Assembly: GCF_042683685.1 (NCBI RefSeq)
Contig: NZ_JBHUOP010000007.1
Coordinates: forward strand, 1-64,000
Origin: Timonella corticicola
Lineage (GTDB): Bacteria > Actinomycetota > Actinomycetes > Actinomycetales > Cellulomonadaceae
DNA: 64,000 bases
Direction: 5' to 3'
Positions 43,601-50,189 of this stretch are shown here, piece after piece. A program made the position numbers and the translations under genes. Within the stretch, counting starts at the first letter, position 1, and each line of letters begins with the position of its first letter. Below the pieces are notes generated by a model. That model was not told the origin of the DNA and made no database searches. It worked only from the letters and a program-made list of their open reading frames with translations.

Positions 43601-44451
43601 TCCCGGAGAATCTTCGCCGACGTAGGGAAGTCCGTAGCCCGTGGGAACGCGTTCAACCATTTATTGCAGTGCTGGCGGTGGTGGTGCTCTTGGTGCCACC
43701 ATTGTGGATAGCGGTAGTCACGGCAGGAAAGTCCCAGGCAGAAGCTCTAACCCCGAATCTTTCATTGCCTACGCAGTGGCAATTGTTCGAGAACTTTGCG
43801 CAGGTCTGGAATGACGGACGTATACCAAGTGCACTTGGTGGTAGTTTGCTTGTCATGGTGCCATCAGTCCTTGGTGTCCTCATGCTCGGATCAGTTGCTT
43901 CTTGGGTTTTGGCACGCCGTTCCGGACGCTTGGTAGCGATACTCTATGCCCTGGCGATCAGTGGTCTTGTTCTCCCACCAGCGGTTGTCACTATCGTGAT
44001 GCTCTTACGGCAACTTGGATTGGCTGGCACTGCGTGGGGAATGATCGGGGTCTACATGGGAATGTATATGTCCACTGTCATCTTCTTTACGACCGGATTT
44101 GTTCGCACTATTCCACATGAACTCGAGGAAGCCGCCCGGATTGATGGCGCTGGCCCGCTACGCGTGTTCAGGTCTGTTATTCTTCCGATCCTCATGCCAA
44201 CGCTCGCGACAGCTACCATCCTGATCTGTTTGTATGTCTGGAACGATGTGTTCTACGCGCTGTTCGTGATCGGTGGACGAATAGACACGCTTCCGCTCAA
44301 CTTGTTCCAAGTTGCTAGCGCAGGACTCTATCTCAATAACTGGCACCTCATTTTTTCCTACGTTGTTCTCATGAGTTTGCCATTGTTGGTTGTTTTCATC
44401 CTCGCGCAACGCAAGATCATTTCTGGTGTGACAAGCGGTGCGGTGAAGTAA
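43597..44451 (+). CDS. sugar ABC permease (MalG/UgpE type)
   Basis: 284 residues, six spans. WIAVVTAGKSQAEALTPNLSLPTQWQLFENFAQVW and docking loop PHELEEAARIDGAGPLRVFRSVILPILMP. Forms the transport channel with the upstream permease; energy would come from a shared ATPase of the MsiK type encoded elsewhere. Last gene of the alpha-galactoside operon; the right hairpin repeat follows 31 bases after the stop. Confidence 0.9.
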   Translation: MIPENLRRRREVRSPWERVQPFIAVLAVVVLLVPPLWIAVVTAGKSQAEALTPNLSLPTQWQLFENFAQVWNDGRIPSALGGSLLVMVPSVLGVLMLGSVASWVLARRSGRLVAILYALAISGLVLPPAVVTIVMLLRQLGLAGTAWGMIGVYMGMYMSTVIFFTTGFVRTIPHELEEAARIDGAGPLRVFRSVILPILMPTLATATILICLYVWNDVFYALFVIGGRIDTLPLNLFQVASAGLYLNNWHLIFSYVVLMSLPLLVVFILAQRKIISGVTSGAVK

Positions 44452-44482
44452 GCAGTTCACCGAAAATCTTCAAGCAAGGCTT

Positions 44483-44528
44483 GATATGGCAAAGGGAGCC
44501 AGCGCTGCAGTCGCTGACTCCCTTTGTG
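44483..44528. repeat. 46-bp hairpin repeat, right copy (also a terminator)
   Basis: One base different from 37692-37737 and in the same orientation. It ends the alpha-galactoside operon; together the two copies bracket the whole LacI-GH36-ABC cassette. Confidence 0.8.
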
Positions 44529-44845
44529 CGATCTCCTCGAAATGCCTTAATGTATTCCGGCTAATGATCTTGAAAAGATCAGCCGTGCATTACTGCTGAA
44601 TACCTAAGAGCATGGATCGAAATGCTTATGCGAATCGAACCGAGGAGAACGCCTGGGGTTCATTGCTGTGAACCAAGAGAGGGCCTCCTTTCGATCGAAC
44701 TTCGGCCCAAAACGCGCCGGACCCTGCAATGGGTGGGACGCGGTTTAAGCCCTGACAAGAACTAGAGTATTGCGCGGAAGATAACTCGTCCACTGATTTT
44801 CTGACCAGTGTAAATAGAGCATCAGCGGTGAGGTGGATCCGGCAA
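44529..44845. other. non-coding stretch at the right edge of the cassette
   Basis: About 320 bases with no supportable gene on either strand and no tRNA cloverleaf that I can find. Small dyads occur (GATCTTGAAAAGATC at 44567-44581). Probably decayed sequence. Confidence 0.4.
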
Positions 44846-44995
44846 TTACGTGCGTGGCAGAGGTGGCGCGATTTCGAGCCATTGAACTCGTGTAGCCTCG
44901 GTGCTCTCAGCTAGGAGTTCGGCGCGCAGATGCTTGCGCTGCGCGAGTTTTCTGCGAACCTGCTGTTCAGGGCGCAAAGAAGTGAAGATTGACAT
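44846..44995 (-). CDS. candidate small ORF, 49 residues
   Basis: MSIFTSLRPEQQVRRKLAQR at the start, then a charged helix-like stretch KHLRAELLAEST and a tail ending PPLPRT. Composition (Arg/Leu/Glu/Ala, amphipathic) is protein-like, but there is only a poor ribosome site (GGGTAAGCACC). Not recognised. It lies 94 bases downstream of a second tiny ORF on the same strand, and the two could be co-transcribed. It might equally be a fragment of a lost gene. Confidence 0.35.
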   Translation of the reverse strand: MSIFTSLRPEQQVRRKLAQRKHLRAELLAESTEATRVQWLEIAPPLPRT

Positions 44996-45089
44996 GGTGC
45001 TTACCCAATCGAAGTGGTGGTGAATCGTAAGTTTGTGTGTTGATCCAACGCCGCTTCGCGGATGCGCAGCACCTTAGAAGTGGGGGATC

Positions 45090-45206
45090 CTAACGGTTGC
45101 CGCGATGTACGAAGTGCGTGCGTCGACCATGGGGTGCCTTAGCCTGATTAATTCGACGTGCGGTAGGCATGCCGCCCTTGGCTAACTTTTTTCCACGTGT
45201 AGTCAC
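45090..45206 (-). CDS. candidate small basic protein, 38 residues
   Basis: GTG 45206 has AAAGGGGGAA seven bases upstream, an unusually good ribosome site for a gap region. The product begins MTTRGKKLAKGGMPTARRIN and ends HGRRTHFVHRGNR: ten Arg/Lys in 38 residues plus several His, like a small ribosomal or nucleic-acid-binding protein. I do not recognise the family. An in-frame ATG 23 codons upstream (45275) exists but lacks a ribosome site. A TGAAAATAA half-site lies about 110 bases upstream, but no full metal-regulator box is visible. Confidence 0.4.
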   Translation of the reverse strand: MTTRGKKLAKGGMPTARRINQAKAPHGRRTHFVHRGNR

Positions 45207-45337
45207 AAGAATTCCCCCTTTCGGATTGTTTGACGCGGGTGTTTTTCCGCTGTTGTTGTGGACGTTCTCGTCCATGTAAAGACCCTAAGTGGGGGCAAGT
45301 GCAGACTTCCAGTTATTTTCACATTGGGTATAAAAAT

Positions 45338-45369
45338 GGGGGCCGCTCATCAATTGATGAGTGACCCCC
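45338..45369. terminator. near-perfect 16-bp palindrome with a U-run on the minus strand
   Basis: GGGGGCCGCTCATCAA and TTGATGAGTGACCCCC pair with two wobble/mismatch positions and no loop. On the minus strand it is followed by ATTTTTAT, as in a terminator for transcription arriving from the fatty-acid operon; it could also be an operator for the small basic ORF. Confidence 0.5.
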
Positions 45370-45384
45370 GTTTCATGGAAAAGC

Positions 45385-45468
45385 CTAGACAGTCAGTGGT
45401 TTTATCGCATCTGAGAAGTGCAACTTGGAACTCTTGCTGTTCCATCCAGTGAACTCCACTGTCTCACG
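45385..45468 (-). pseudogene. duplicated C-terminal fragment of the MaoC-like gene
   Basis: 28 codons read RETVEFTGWNSKSSKLHFSD, then AIKPLTV and a stop, almost the same as the last residues of the MaoC protein encoded from 45741 (GETVEFTGWNGKSSKLHFSG, AIKPLT). In-frame stop codons occur directly upstream, so nothing else of the gene remains. The nucleotide identity is high but not complete, so the duplication is not very recent. Confidence 0.8.
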
Positions 45469-45740
45469 TTAAGCGTGCCGCGCTCGGCTCAGCCGAGCTG
45501 GGTCGCGAGGTGACGCGCACACCGAGCCGACTCGTCGTCAATCTGAACCCACAGACACCAACCCAAAATAGGTGTATGGGTTTTGTCTTGTGCGTGAGTG
45601 TCCGGACCACTGTTAGAGAAGAAAAAACCTATACGCCTACGTGCCCAAGCGATGTTGCGGCTCCGTCGGCACTGTTGCACTAAAAAAGGGTGACAGCGCC
45701 GACAGGGCCGCAACCTCGAATCTACTGGTTGGCGGAAGTG
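45469..45740. repeat. structured non-coding stretch with hairpin repeat, copy 2
   Basis: Two large inverted structures: 45570-45584 with 45624-45638 (imperfect, AGGTGTATGGGTTTT against AAAACCTATACGCCT), and 45654-45714, where GTTGCGGC/GCCGCAAC and GTCGGC/GCCGAC form a stem whose left arm matches the hairpin at 18316. No gene is supported. Confidence 0.55.
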
Positions 45741-46706
45741 TCAGGTCAGTGGTTTTATCGCACCGGAGAAGTGCAGTTTGGAACTCTTTCCGTTCCATCC
45801 AGTGAACTCTACGGTCTCGCCATCTAAACGGTGGATCGCTACGGCAACCTTGCTCGGCAGTAGGACTGGTTTGGCAAAATCGACATCCCACACGTAACTT
45901 TCTCCGTGCAGCCCGCGCGCTTCGGCAAGAGCTCGGGCAGCGGTGTACATGCCGTGGGCGATAGCGCGCGGGAACCCGAACGCTTTGGCCGAGAGCGCGG
46001 ACATGTGGATGGGGTTTCGGTCCCCGGAGATAGCCGCGTAGTCGCGTCCAACGCCGGCGCCGAGATTCCATTGGGCGGTGGGGAAACCCGGCACAAACTC
46101 CGCGCGTTCAATAGGATCCACACCGCGCCCGCGCAGGTACTTCCCCTTCGCGAGGTAGGTTGACGTGCCGCGCCACACAACCGAGCCCGTGATCTGTACC
46201 TCAACCACCAGTTCCACGGAAGTTCCCTTGGCATGACCGGCGAGATTCTGTGCCCAGGCGAATACTTCGCATTCCTCGTCTGCCCGAATTGTGCGAGCGA
46301 CCTCGACCCGGTTCGACAGGTGCACCATCCCCATGAGCGGGAGCGGAAACTCTGGCGCAACCATGAGGGCCATTGCCACGGGAAACGCAGTCACCTGCGT
46401 GAAGCCCGCAGGAACCTCATCGGTGTGCGGCAGGCTGAACAGGCTCTGATAGCGCGCAAGCAACTCGGCGTCGAACCGCACCCCGCGTGCAGCGTAGGTA
46501 ACGTCCGGCAGCGAGAGCGTCTCGGCCTTAACCGTGGGGTTTGAATCCCCGAAAACCCCGAGCGGAAGCACCTTGCCCACGGCCTCGCGCACGGCAGCAC
46601 CAGACGGTACGAGGGCCTTGCCGTAGAGCGACCCTAGTCCTGGGACGCTGGGCAAAATGGTGACCGACTCGGGCCTATCAGCGGGGTACAGAGCAGCGGA
46701 GCACAT
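45741..46706 (-). CDS. MaoC-like (R)-specific enoyl/hydroxyacyl dehydratase (HtdX-like)
   Basis: 321 residues, double hot-dog fold. The C-terminal half has the hydratase-2 motif YAAISGDRNPIHMSALSAKAFGFPRAIAHGMYTA (catalytic Asp and His in GDRNPIH). It interconverts (R)-3-hydroxyacyl and trans-2-enoyl thioesters. Last gene of a three-gene minus-strand operon; ATG 46706 overlaps the upstream stop by one base (TGATG). The order hydratase, FabG4-like, thiolase, acyl-CoA dehydrogenase equals htdX-fabG4-fadA2-fadE5 of Mycobacterium, so it probably serves fatty-acid turnover. A fragment of its 3' end is duplicated at 45385. Confidence 0.85.
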   Translation of the reverse strand: MCSAALYPADRPESVTILPSVPGLGSLYGKALVPSGAAVREAVGKVLPLGVFGDSNPTVKAETLSLPDVTYAARGVRFDAELLARYQSLFSLPHTDEVPAGFTQVTAFPVAMALMVAPEFPLPLMGMVHLSNRVEVARTIRADEECEVFAWAQNLAGHAKGTSVELVVEVQITGSVVWRGTSTYLAKGKYLRGRGVDPIERAEFVPGFPTAQWNLGAGVGRDYAAISGDRNPIHMSALSAKAFGFPRAIAHGMYTAARALAEARGLHGESYVWDVDFAKPVLLPSKVAVAIHRLDGETVEFTGWNGKSSKLHFSGAIKPLT

Positions 46707-48073
46707 CAGGCACCCACCAGGTTCTGGCCGCACACACGGATCGTGATGCCGCTGATACCACCGGACGCAGGCGAGGCAAGGAACGCGATCGTCTCGGCCA
46801 CGTCAACCGGCTGGCCGCCCTGCTGCAGGGAGTTCAAGCGCCGGGCAACCTCGCGGGTGGCGAGCGGAATCTTTGCGGTCATCTTGGTTTCGATGAACCC
46901 GGGCGCTACAGCGTTCGCGGTTCCATCGACTGCTTCGAGCAGCGGTGAGGTTGCGGCAACCATCGCGACAACACCGGCCTTGGATGCACCGTAGTTGGTT
47001 TGCCCGCGGTTGCCCGCGATACCGGAGGTCGAGGCGAGCGAAACGATGCGTGGCGCGTCCTTGAAGTGCTCGGATGCGAGGAACGCCTCGTTCATCCGCA
47101 ACTGCGACTCAATGTTGACCGCGATGACCGAATCCCACCGAGCATCGTCCATGTTGGCGAGCAATTTGTCGCGAGTGATTCCGGCGTTGTGCACCACGAT
47201 GTCCAAGCCGCCATGACGGCCAACAGCGTGTTCGATGATGCGTGCACCCGCATCATCGGCGGTCACATCGAGTTGCAGTGCGGTGCCCTTGATCTCGTTG
47301 GCCACGCGGGCGAGTGAGTCACCGGCAGCAGGAATATCGACCGCCACGACCTTAGCGCCATCACGCGCAAGAGTCTTGGCAATGGCGGCACCGATTCCCT
47401 GCGCAGCACCTGTCACAACAGCGACTTTGCCTGCGAGCGGCTGGTTCCAGTTGGCGGGAGCAGTTCCAGCGTCCCGCTTCACACGCACAACCTGGCCGTC
47501 CACGAACGCCGACTTCGGCGAGAGGAAAAAGCGCAGAGCGCTCAGCACGGAGGTGCTGGTAACCGGGGTGTCGTCGGCAATCTCGAGGGCGTTTGCGGTC
47601 GCGCCCGACCGCAGTTCCTTACCCAGCGAACGCATTGTGCCGAGCACGCCCTGGCGTGCGGCGGCGACCGCTGGGATTGCCGACGAGTCGGCTGGGCGGG
47701 TGACGAACAGGACGCGTCCGCTCGGGGCTAGGGAGCGCAGTTGCGAGCCCAGCGTACGCACGGACTCGGACAGGTCCGCAGGGGTGGACAGCGAGGTCAG
47801 CACAACGACGATGGCTCCCCAGCGCACCCCGCCCGAGGTGATTGCTTGGCGGCGCACATCGATCTGTTCGCCGCTGCCGAGTCCGTCGAGCAGCAGTTCG
47901 GCGACTGCGTTGGTGTCAGCGCAGCCGGACGGACCGAGGACCAGAACCGGACTAGCGACCAGAGGTTGTCCGGGCTTGAACCGCTTGAGGCGGACCGGCT
48001 GTGGCAGGCCGAGTTTCTTTGCGAGAGTCTTGCCGAATCCGCCGCTCACGAAATCCGTGTACTTATCAGCCAT
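46706..48073 (-). CDS. high-molecular-weight 3-oxoacyl-ACP/CoA reductase (FabG4-like)
   Basis: 455 residues, nearly twice a normal FabG. The first about 210 residues form a degenerate Rossmann-like domain without a clear glycine motif; the second half is a classical short-chain dehydrogenase: KVAVVTGAAQGIGAAIAKTLA, DIVVHNAGITRDKLLANM, SLASTSGIAGNRGQTNYGASKAG with catalytic Tyr361 and Lys365. Length, domain order and catalytic position agree with mycobacterial FabG4 (NADH-dependent). ATG 48073 follows AAGGGA. It starts 13 bases after the thiolase stop and overlaps the hydratase start. Confidence 0.87.
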   Translation of the reverse strand: MADKYTDFVSGGFGKTLAKKLGLPQPVRLKRFKPGQPLVASPVLVLGPSGCADTNAVAELLLDGLGSGEQIDVRRQAITSGGVRWGAIVVVLTSLSTPADLSESVRTLGSQLRSLAPSGRVLFVTRPADSSAIPAVAAARQGVLGTMRSLGKELRSGATANALEIADDTPVTSTSVLSALRFFLSPKSAFVDGQVVRVKRDAGTAPANWNQPLAGKVAVVTGAAQGIGAAIAKTLARDGAKVVAVDIPAAGDSLARVANEIKGTALQLDVTADDAGARIIEHAVGRHGGLDIVVHNAGITRDKLLANMDDARWDSVIAVNIESQLRMNEAFLASEHFKDAPRIVSLASTSGIAGNRGQTNYGASKAGVVAMVAATSPLLEAVDGTANAVAPGFIETKMTAKIPLATREVARRLNSLQQGGQPVDVAETIAFLASPASGGISGITIRVCGQNLVGA

Positions 48074-48086
48074 GTCGAGTTCCCTT

Positions 48087-49526
48087 TCAGTTGGCAGATT
48101 CGATGATTGCGACTGCACCCAAACCACCGGCGGCGCAGACCGAAATCAGTGCGCGGGCGGTTGTTCCGGTTTCGGCAGCCTTCTGGTTGACGAGTTTTGC
48201 AGCGGTTGCGATGATGCGTGCACCGGTCGCGGCGAATGGGTGTCCGGCGGCAAGCGACGAACCCGCCACGTTCAACTTTGCGCGGTCCACGGTTCCGAGC
48301 GCGCCCTCAAGACCGAGTTCGGTGCGGCAGTAGTCGTCGTCCTCCCAGGCGGCGAGCGTGGTCAAGACAGTCGATGCGAAGGCCTCGTGGATTTCAAAGA
48401 AGTCGATGTCCTCAAGCGTCAATCCGTTGCGTCCCAGCAGAACCGGAACGGCGTGTGCGGGAGCCATGAGCAAACCCTCGTGGCCGTGCACGAAGTCCAC
48501 CGCTGCGGTCTGCGCGTCCACGAAACGTGCGAGCACAGGGAGGTTGCGCTCGGACGCCCAGTCGCGGGATGCGACCAAGACGGCGGAAGCTCCATCGGAC
48601 AGCGGAGTCGAGTTTGCTGCGGTCATCGTTGCCGGGGTGCTCAGCGTCTTGCCGAACACCGGTGCGAGTGAGCCGAGCTTTTCCAGGGTTGATTCTGGGC
48701 GCAGGTTCTGGTCCCGGGTCAGTCCCTTGAACGGAGTGATCAGGTCATCAAACAGGCCCCGGTCGTAGGCGCGGGCGAGGTTCTGGTGCGAGTTGAAGGC
48801 AAGTTCGTCCTGGGCCTCGCGGCTGATACCCCACTTGGCGGTGGTGATTGCCTGGTGTTCACCCATGGACAGGCCGGTGCGTGGTTCATCGGTGCGCGGG
48901 GTTGCGGGAGCGAGATCCGCAGGGCGGACTGTGGACAGTGCCTTGAGGCGCTGGCCGAGAGTCTTTGCGTGCGAGGCCTTCAGCAGGGCGGTGCGCAGAC
49001 CGTCTGAGACTGCGATGGGGGCATCGGACACGGTGTCCGTGCCTCCGGCGATCGCGGAGTCGATCTGGCCGAGTTGGATCTTGTTGGACACGGTGATGAA
49101 GGCTTCGAGTCCGGTTGCGCACGCCTGCTGAAGATCAAAGGCTGGAGTGGCCGGAGAAAGGGAGGAACCGAGGACGCATTCACGGGTCAGGTTGAAGTCT
49201 CTGGCATGCTTGAGAACCGAGCCGGCAACGACTTCGCCCACGGTTTCACCCTGGAGGCCAAAGCGTGCCACTAAACCATCGAGTACCGCGGTGAGTATGT
49301 CCTGGTTCGAGGCGTTGGCGTACTTGCTGCCAGCCTTGGCGAACGGGATGCGGTTTCCACCGACGATCACCGCATCGCGCAGTGAGGTGCTGGTCTTCTC
49401 TGTCGTGCTAGATGTGCGTGGATGTGCTGCCACGATGTCTCCTTGCGTCATTGCTTCAGGGTTCCTGTGGGTGCCCAATGGGGGAAGGGGACTTTTGTCC
49501 GTTGCGTTCCCCTCGAGAACACTCAT
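48087..49526 (-). CDS. acetyl-CoA acyltransferase / thiolase (FadA2/FadI-like)
   Basis: 479 residues from ATG 49526. Thiolase fold with nucleophile Cys136 in FDLQQACATGLEAF, NSTPLSDGASAV, EIHEAFASTVLT (His), GSSLAAGHPFAATGAR and the second Cys in SVCAAGGLGAVAI. It cleaves 3-ketoacyl-CoA in beta-oxidation or runs in reverse. The N terminus (about 1-45) is disordered. Start choice: a TATAAA lies exactly 6 bases before ATG 49526, so the message is probably leaderless; ATG 49451 with a distant AGGA is the alternative. First gene of the operon, under the twin palindromic operators. Confidence 0.9.
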   Translation of the reverse strand: MSVLEGNATDKSPLPPLGTHRNPEAMTQGDIVAAHPRTSSTTEKTSTSLRDAVIVGGNRIPFAKAGSKYANASNQDILTAVLDGLVARFGLQGETVGEVVAGSVLKHARDFNLTRECVLGSSLSPATPAFDLQQACATGLEAFITVSNKIQLGQIDSAIAGGTDTVSDAPIAVSDGLRTALLKASHAKTLGQRLKALSTVRPADLAPATPRTDEPRTGLSMGEHQAITTAKWGISREAQDELAFNSHQNLARAYDRGLFDDLITPFKGLTRDQNLRPESTLEKLGSLAPVFGKTLSTPATMTAANSTPLSDGASAVLVASRDWASERNLPVLARFVDAQTAAVDFVHGHEGLLMAPAHAVPVLLGRNGLTLEDIDFFEIHEAFASTVLTTLAAWEDDDYCRTELGLEGALGTVDRAKLNVAGSSLAAGHPFAATGARIIATAAKLVNQKAAETGTTARALISVCAAGGLGAVAIIESAN

Positions 49527-49532
49527 GAAATC

Positions 49533-49538
49533 TTTATA
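49533..49538 (-). promoter_or_regulatory. -10 element for a leaderless thiolase transcript
   Basis: TATAAA on the minus strand is followed by six bases and then ATG 49526, the geometry expected when transcription starts at the A of the start codon. The -35 region overlaps the operators. Confidence 0.5.
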
Positions 49539-49568
49539 GAACTCAGAGTACCTGATACTCTGAGTATC
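49539..49568. promoter_or_regulatory. twin palindromic operators for the TetR regulator
   Basis: GATACTCTGAGTATC (49554-49568) is a perfect 7+1+7 inverted repeat. Next to it GAACTCAGAGTACC (49539-49552) is a weaker version of the same core (ACTC-N-GAGT). They fill the space between the divergent thiolase and tetR starts and overlap both promoters, so one repressor would silence both units. Confidence 0.7.
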
Positions 49569-50189
49569 GTGAGTTCAGTCACAGAGAAAATCAACGATGA
49601 TGGGCGCTCCACCCGATGGGACGAGCACCGCTCCGCACGGCGTCAAGAACTAGCCGTCGCGGCTCGCAAAGCTGTTCACCTCTACGGGACAGACCTCTCC
49701 ATGGATGACATCGCAACCTATGCGGGAACATCCAAATCGATCGTCTACCGCTACTTCGTGGACAAAAGTGGACTACAACGTGCCGTGTCAGAAGCGGTCA
49801 TGCAGGACATCCGCGAAACACTGCGCGAAGCGGTGACGACCGCCCCCACCCCACTTCAATCCGTTCGAGCGATGGTTGCGACCTACCTCGAAATGATCGA
49901 ACACTCTCCAAACGTCTACCACTTTGTGACGCGCGGAGCCTCCGCCCTGCCTTTCCTCGACGAAATGATCGAGGTCGCGGCAATCCCATATGCCCGTGAA
50001 CACGACACCTCGCCCGCCGCCGCCTCAGCATGGGCTGCAGGGGCAGTGGGATTTGTCCAAGGCACCGGAGAATGGTGGCTCGCAAACGGCGATGCCCCCG
50101 AAAACCCCAGCAGAACCGAAATGACAGAGTCAATCACCGCATGGCTCTGGAACGGCCCCGCGGTAGCTACACAAAGGAGTGAGCCATGA
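49569..50189 (+). CDS. TetR-family regulator of the fatty-acid locus
   Basis: 206 residues. N-terminal helix-turn-helix LSMDDIATYAGTSKSIVYRYFVDKSGLQ, then a helical ligand domain. It sits between the thiolase operon and the acyl-CoA oxidase gene, overlapping the latter as ATGA, and directly abuts the palindromic operators, so autoregulation and control of both sides are likely, with an acyl-CoA as probable signal. GTG 49569 follows the operator with no Shine-Dalgarno site (probable leaderless start); the frame is open upstream but runs through the opposite gene's promoter. Confidence 0.83.
   Translation: MSSVTEKINDDGRSTRWDEHRSARRQELAVAARKAVHLYGTDLSMDDIATYAGTSKSIVYRYFVDKSGLQRAVSEAVMQDIRETLREAVTTAPTPLQSVRAMVATYLEMIEHSPNVYHFVTRGASALPFLDEMIEVAAIPYAREHDTSPAAASAWAAGAVGFVQGTGEWWLANGDAPENPSRTEMTESITAWLWNGPAVATQRSEP

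Noticed and set aside
44529..44845. Possible tRNA or integrase attachment site at the right end of the alpha-galactoside cassette
   Set aside because: No cloverleaf, no TTCGA-type T-loop with matching stems, and no integrase gene in the cassette.
47235..48671. A 478-codon open frame antisense to the FabG4-like and thiolase genes
   Set aside because: It spans two well-supported genes on the other strand; the product is Ser/Thr/Arg-rich and unrecognisable.
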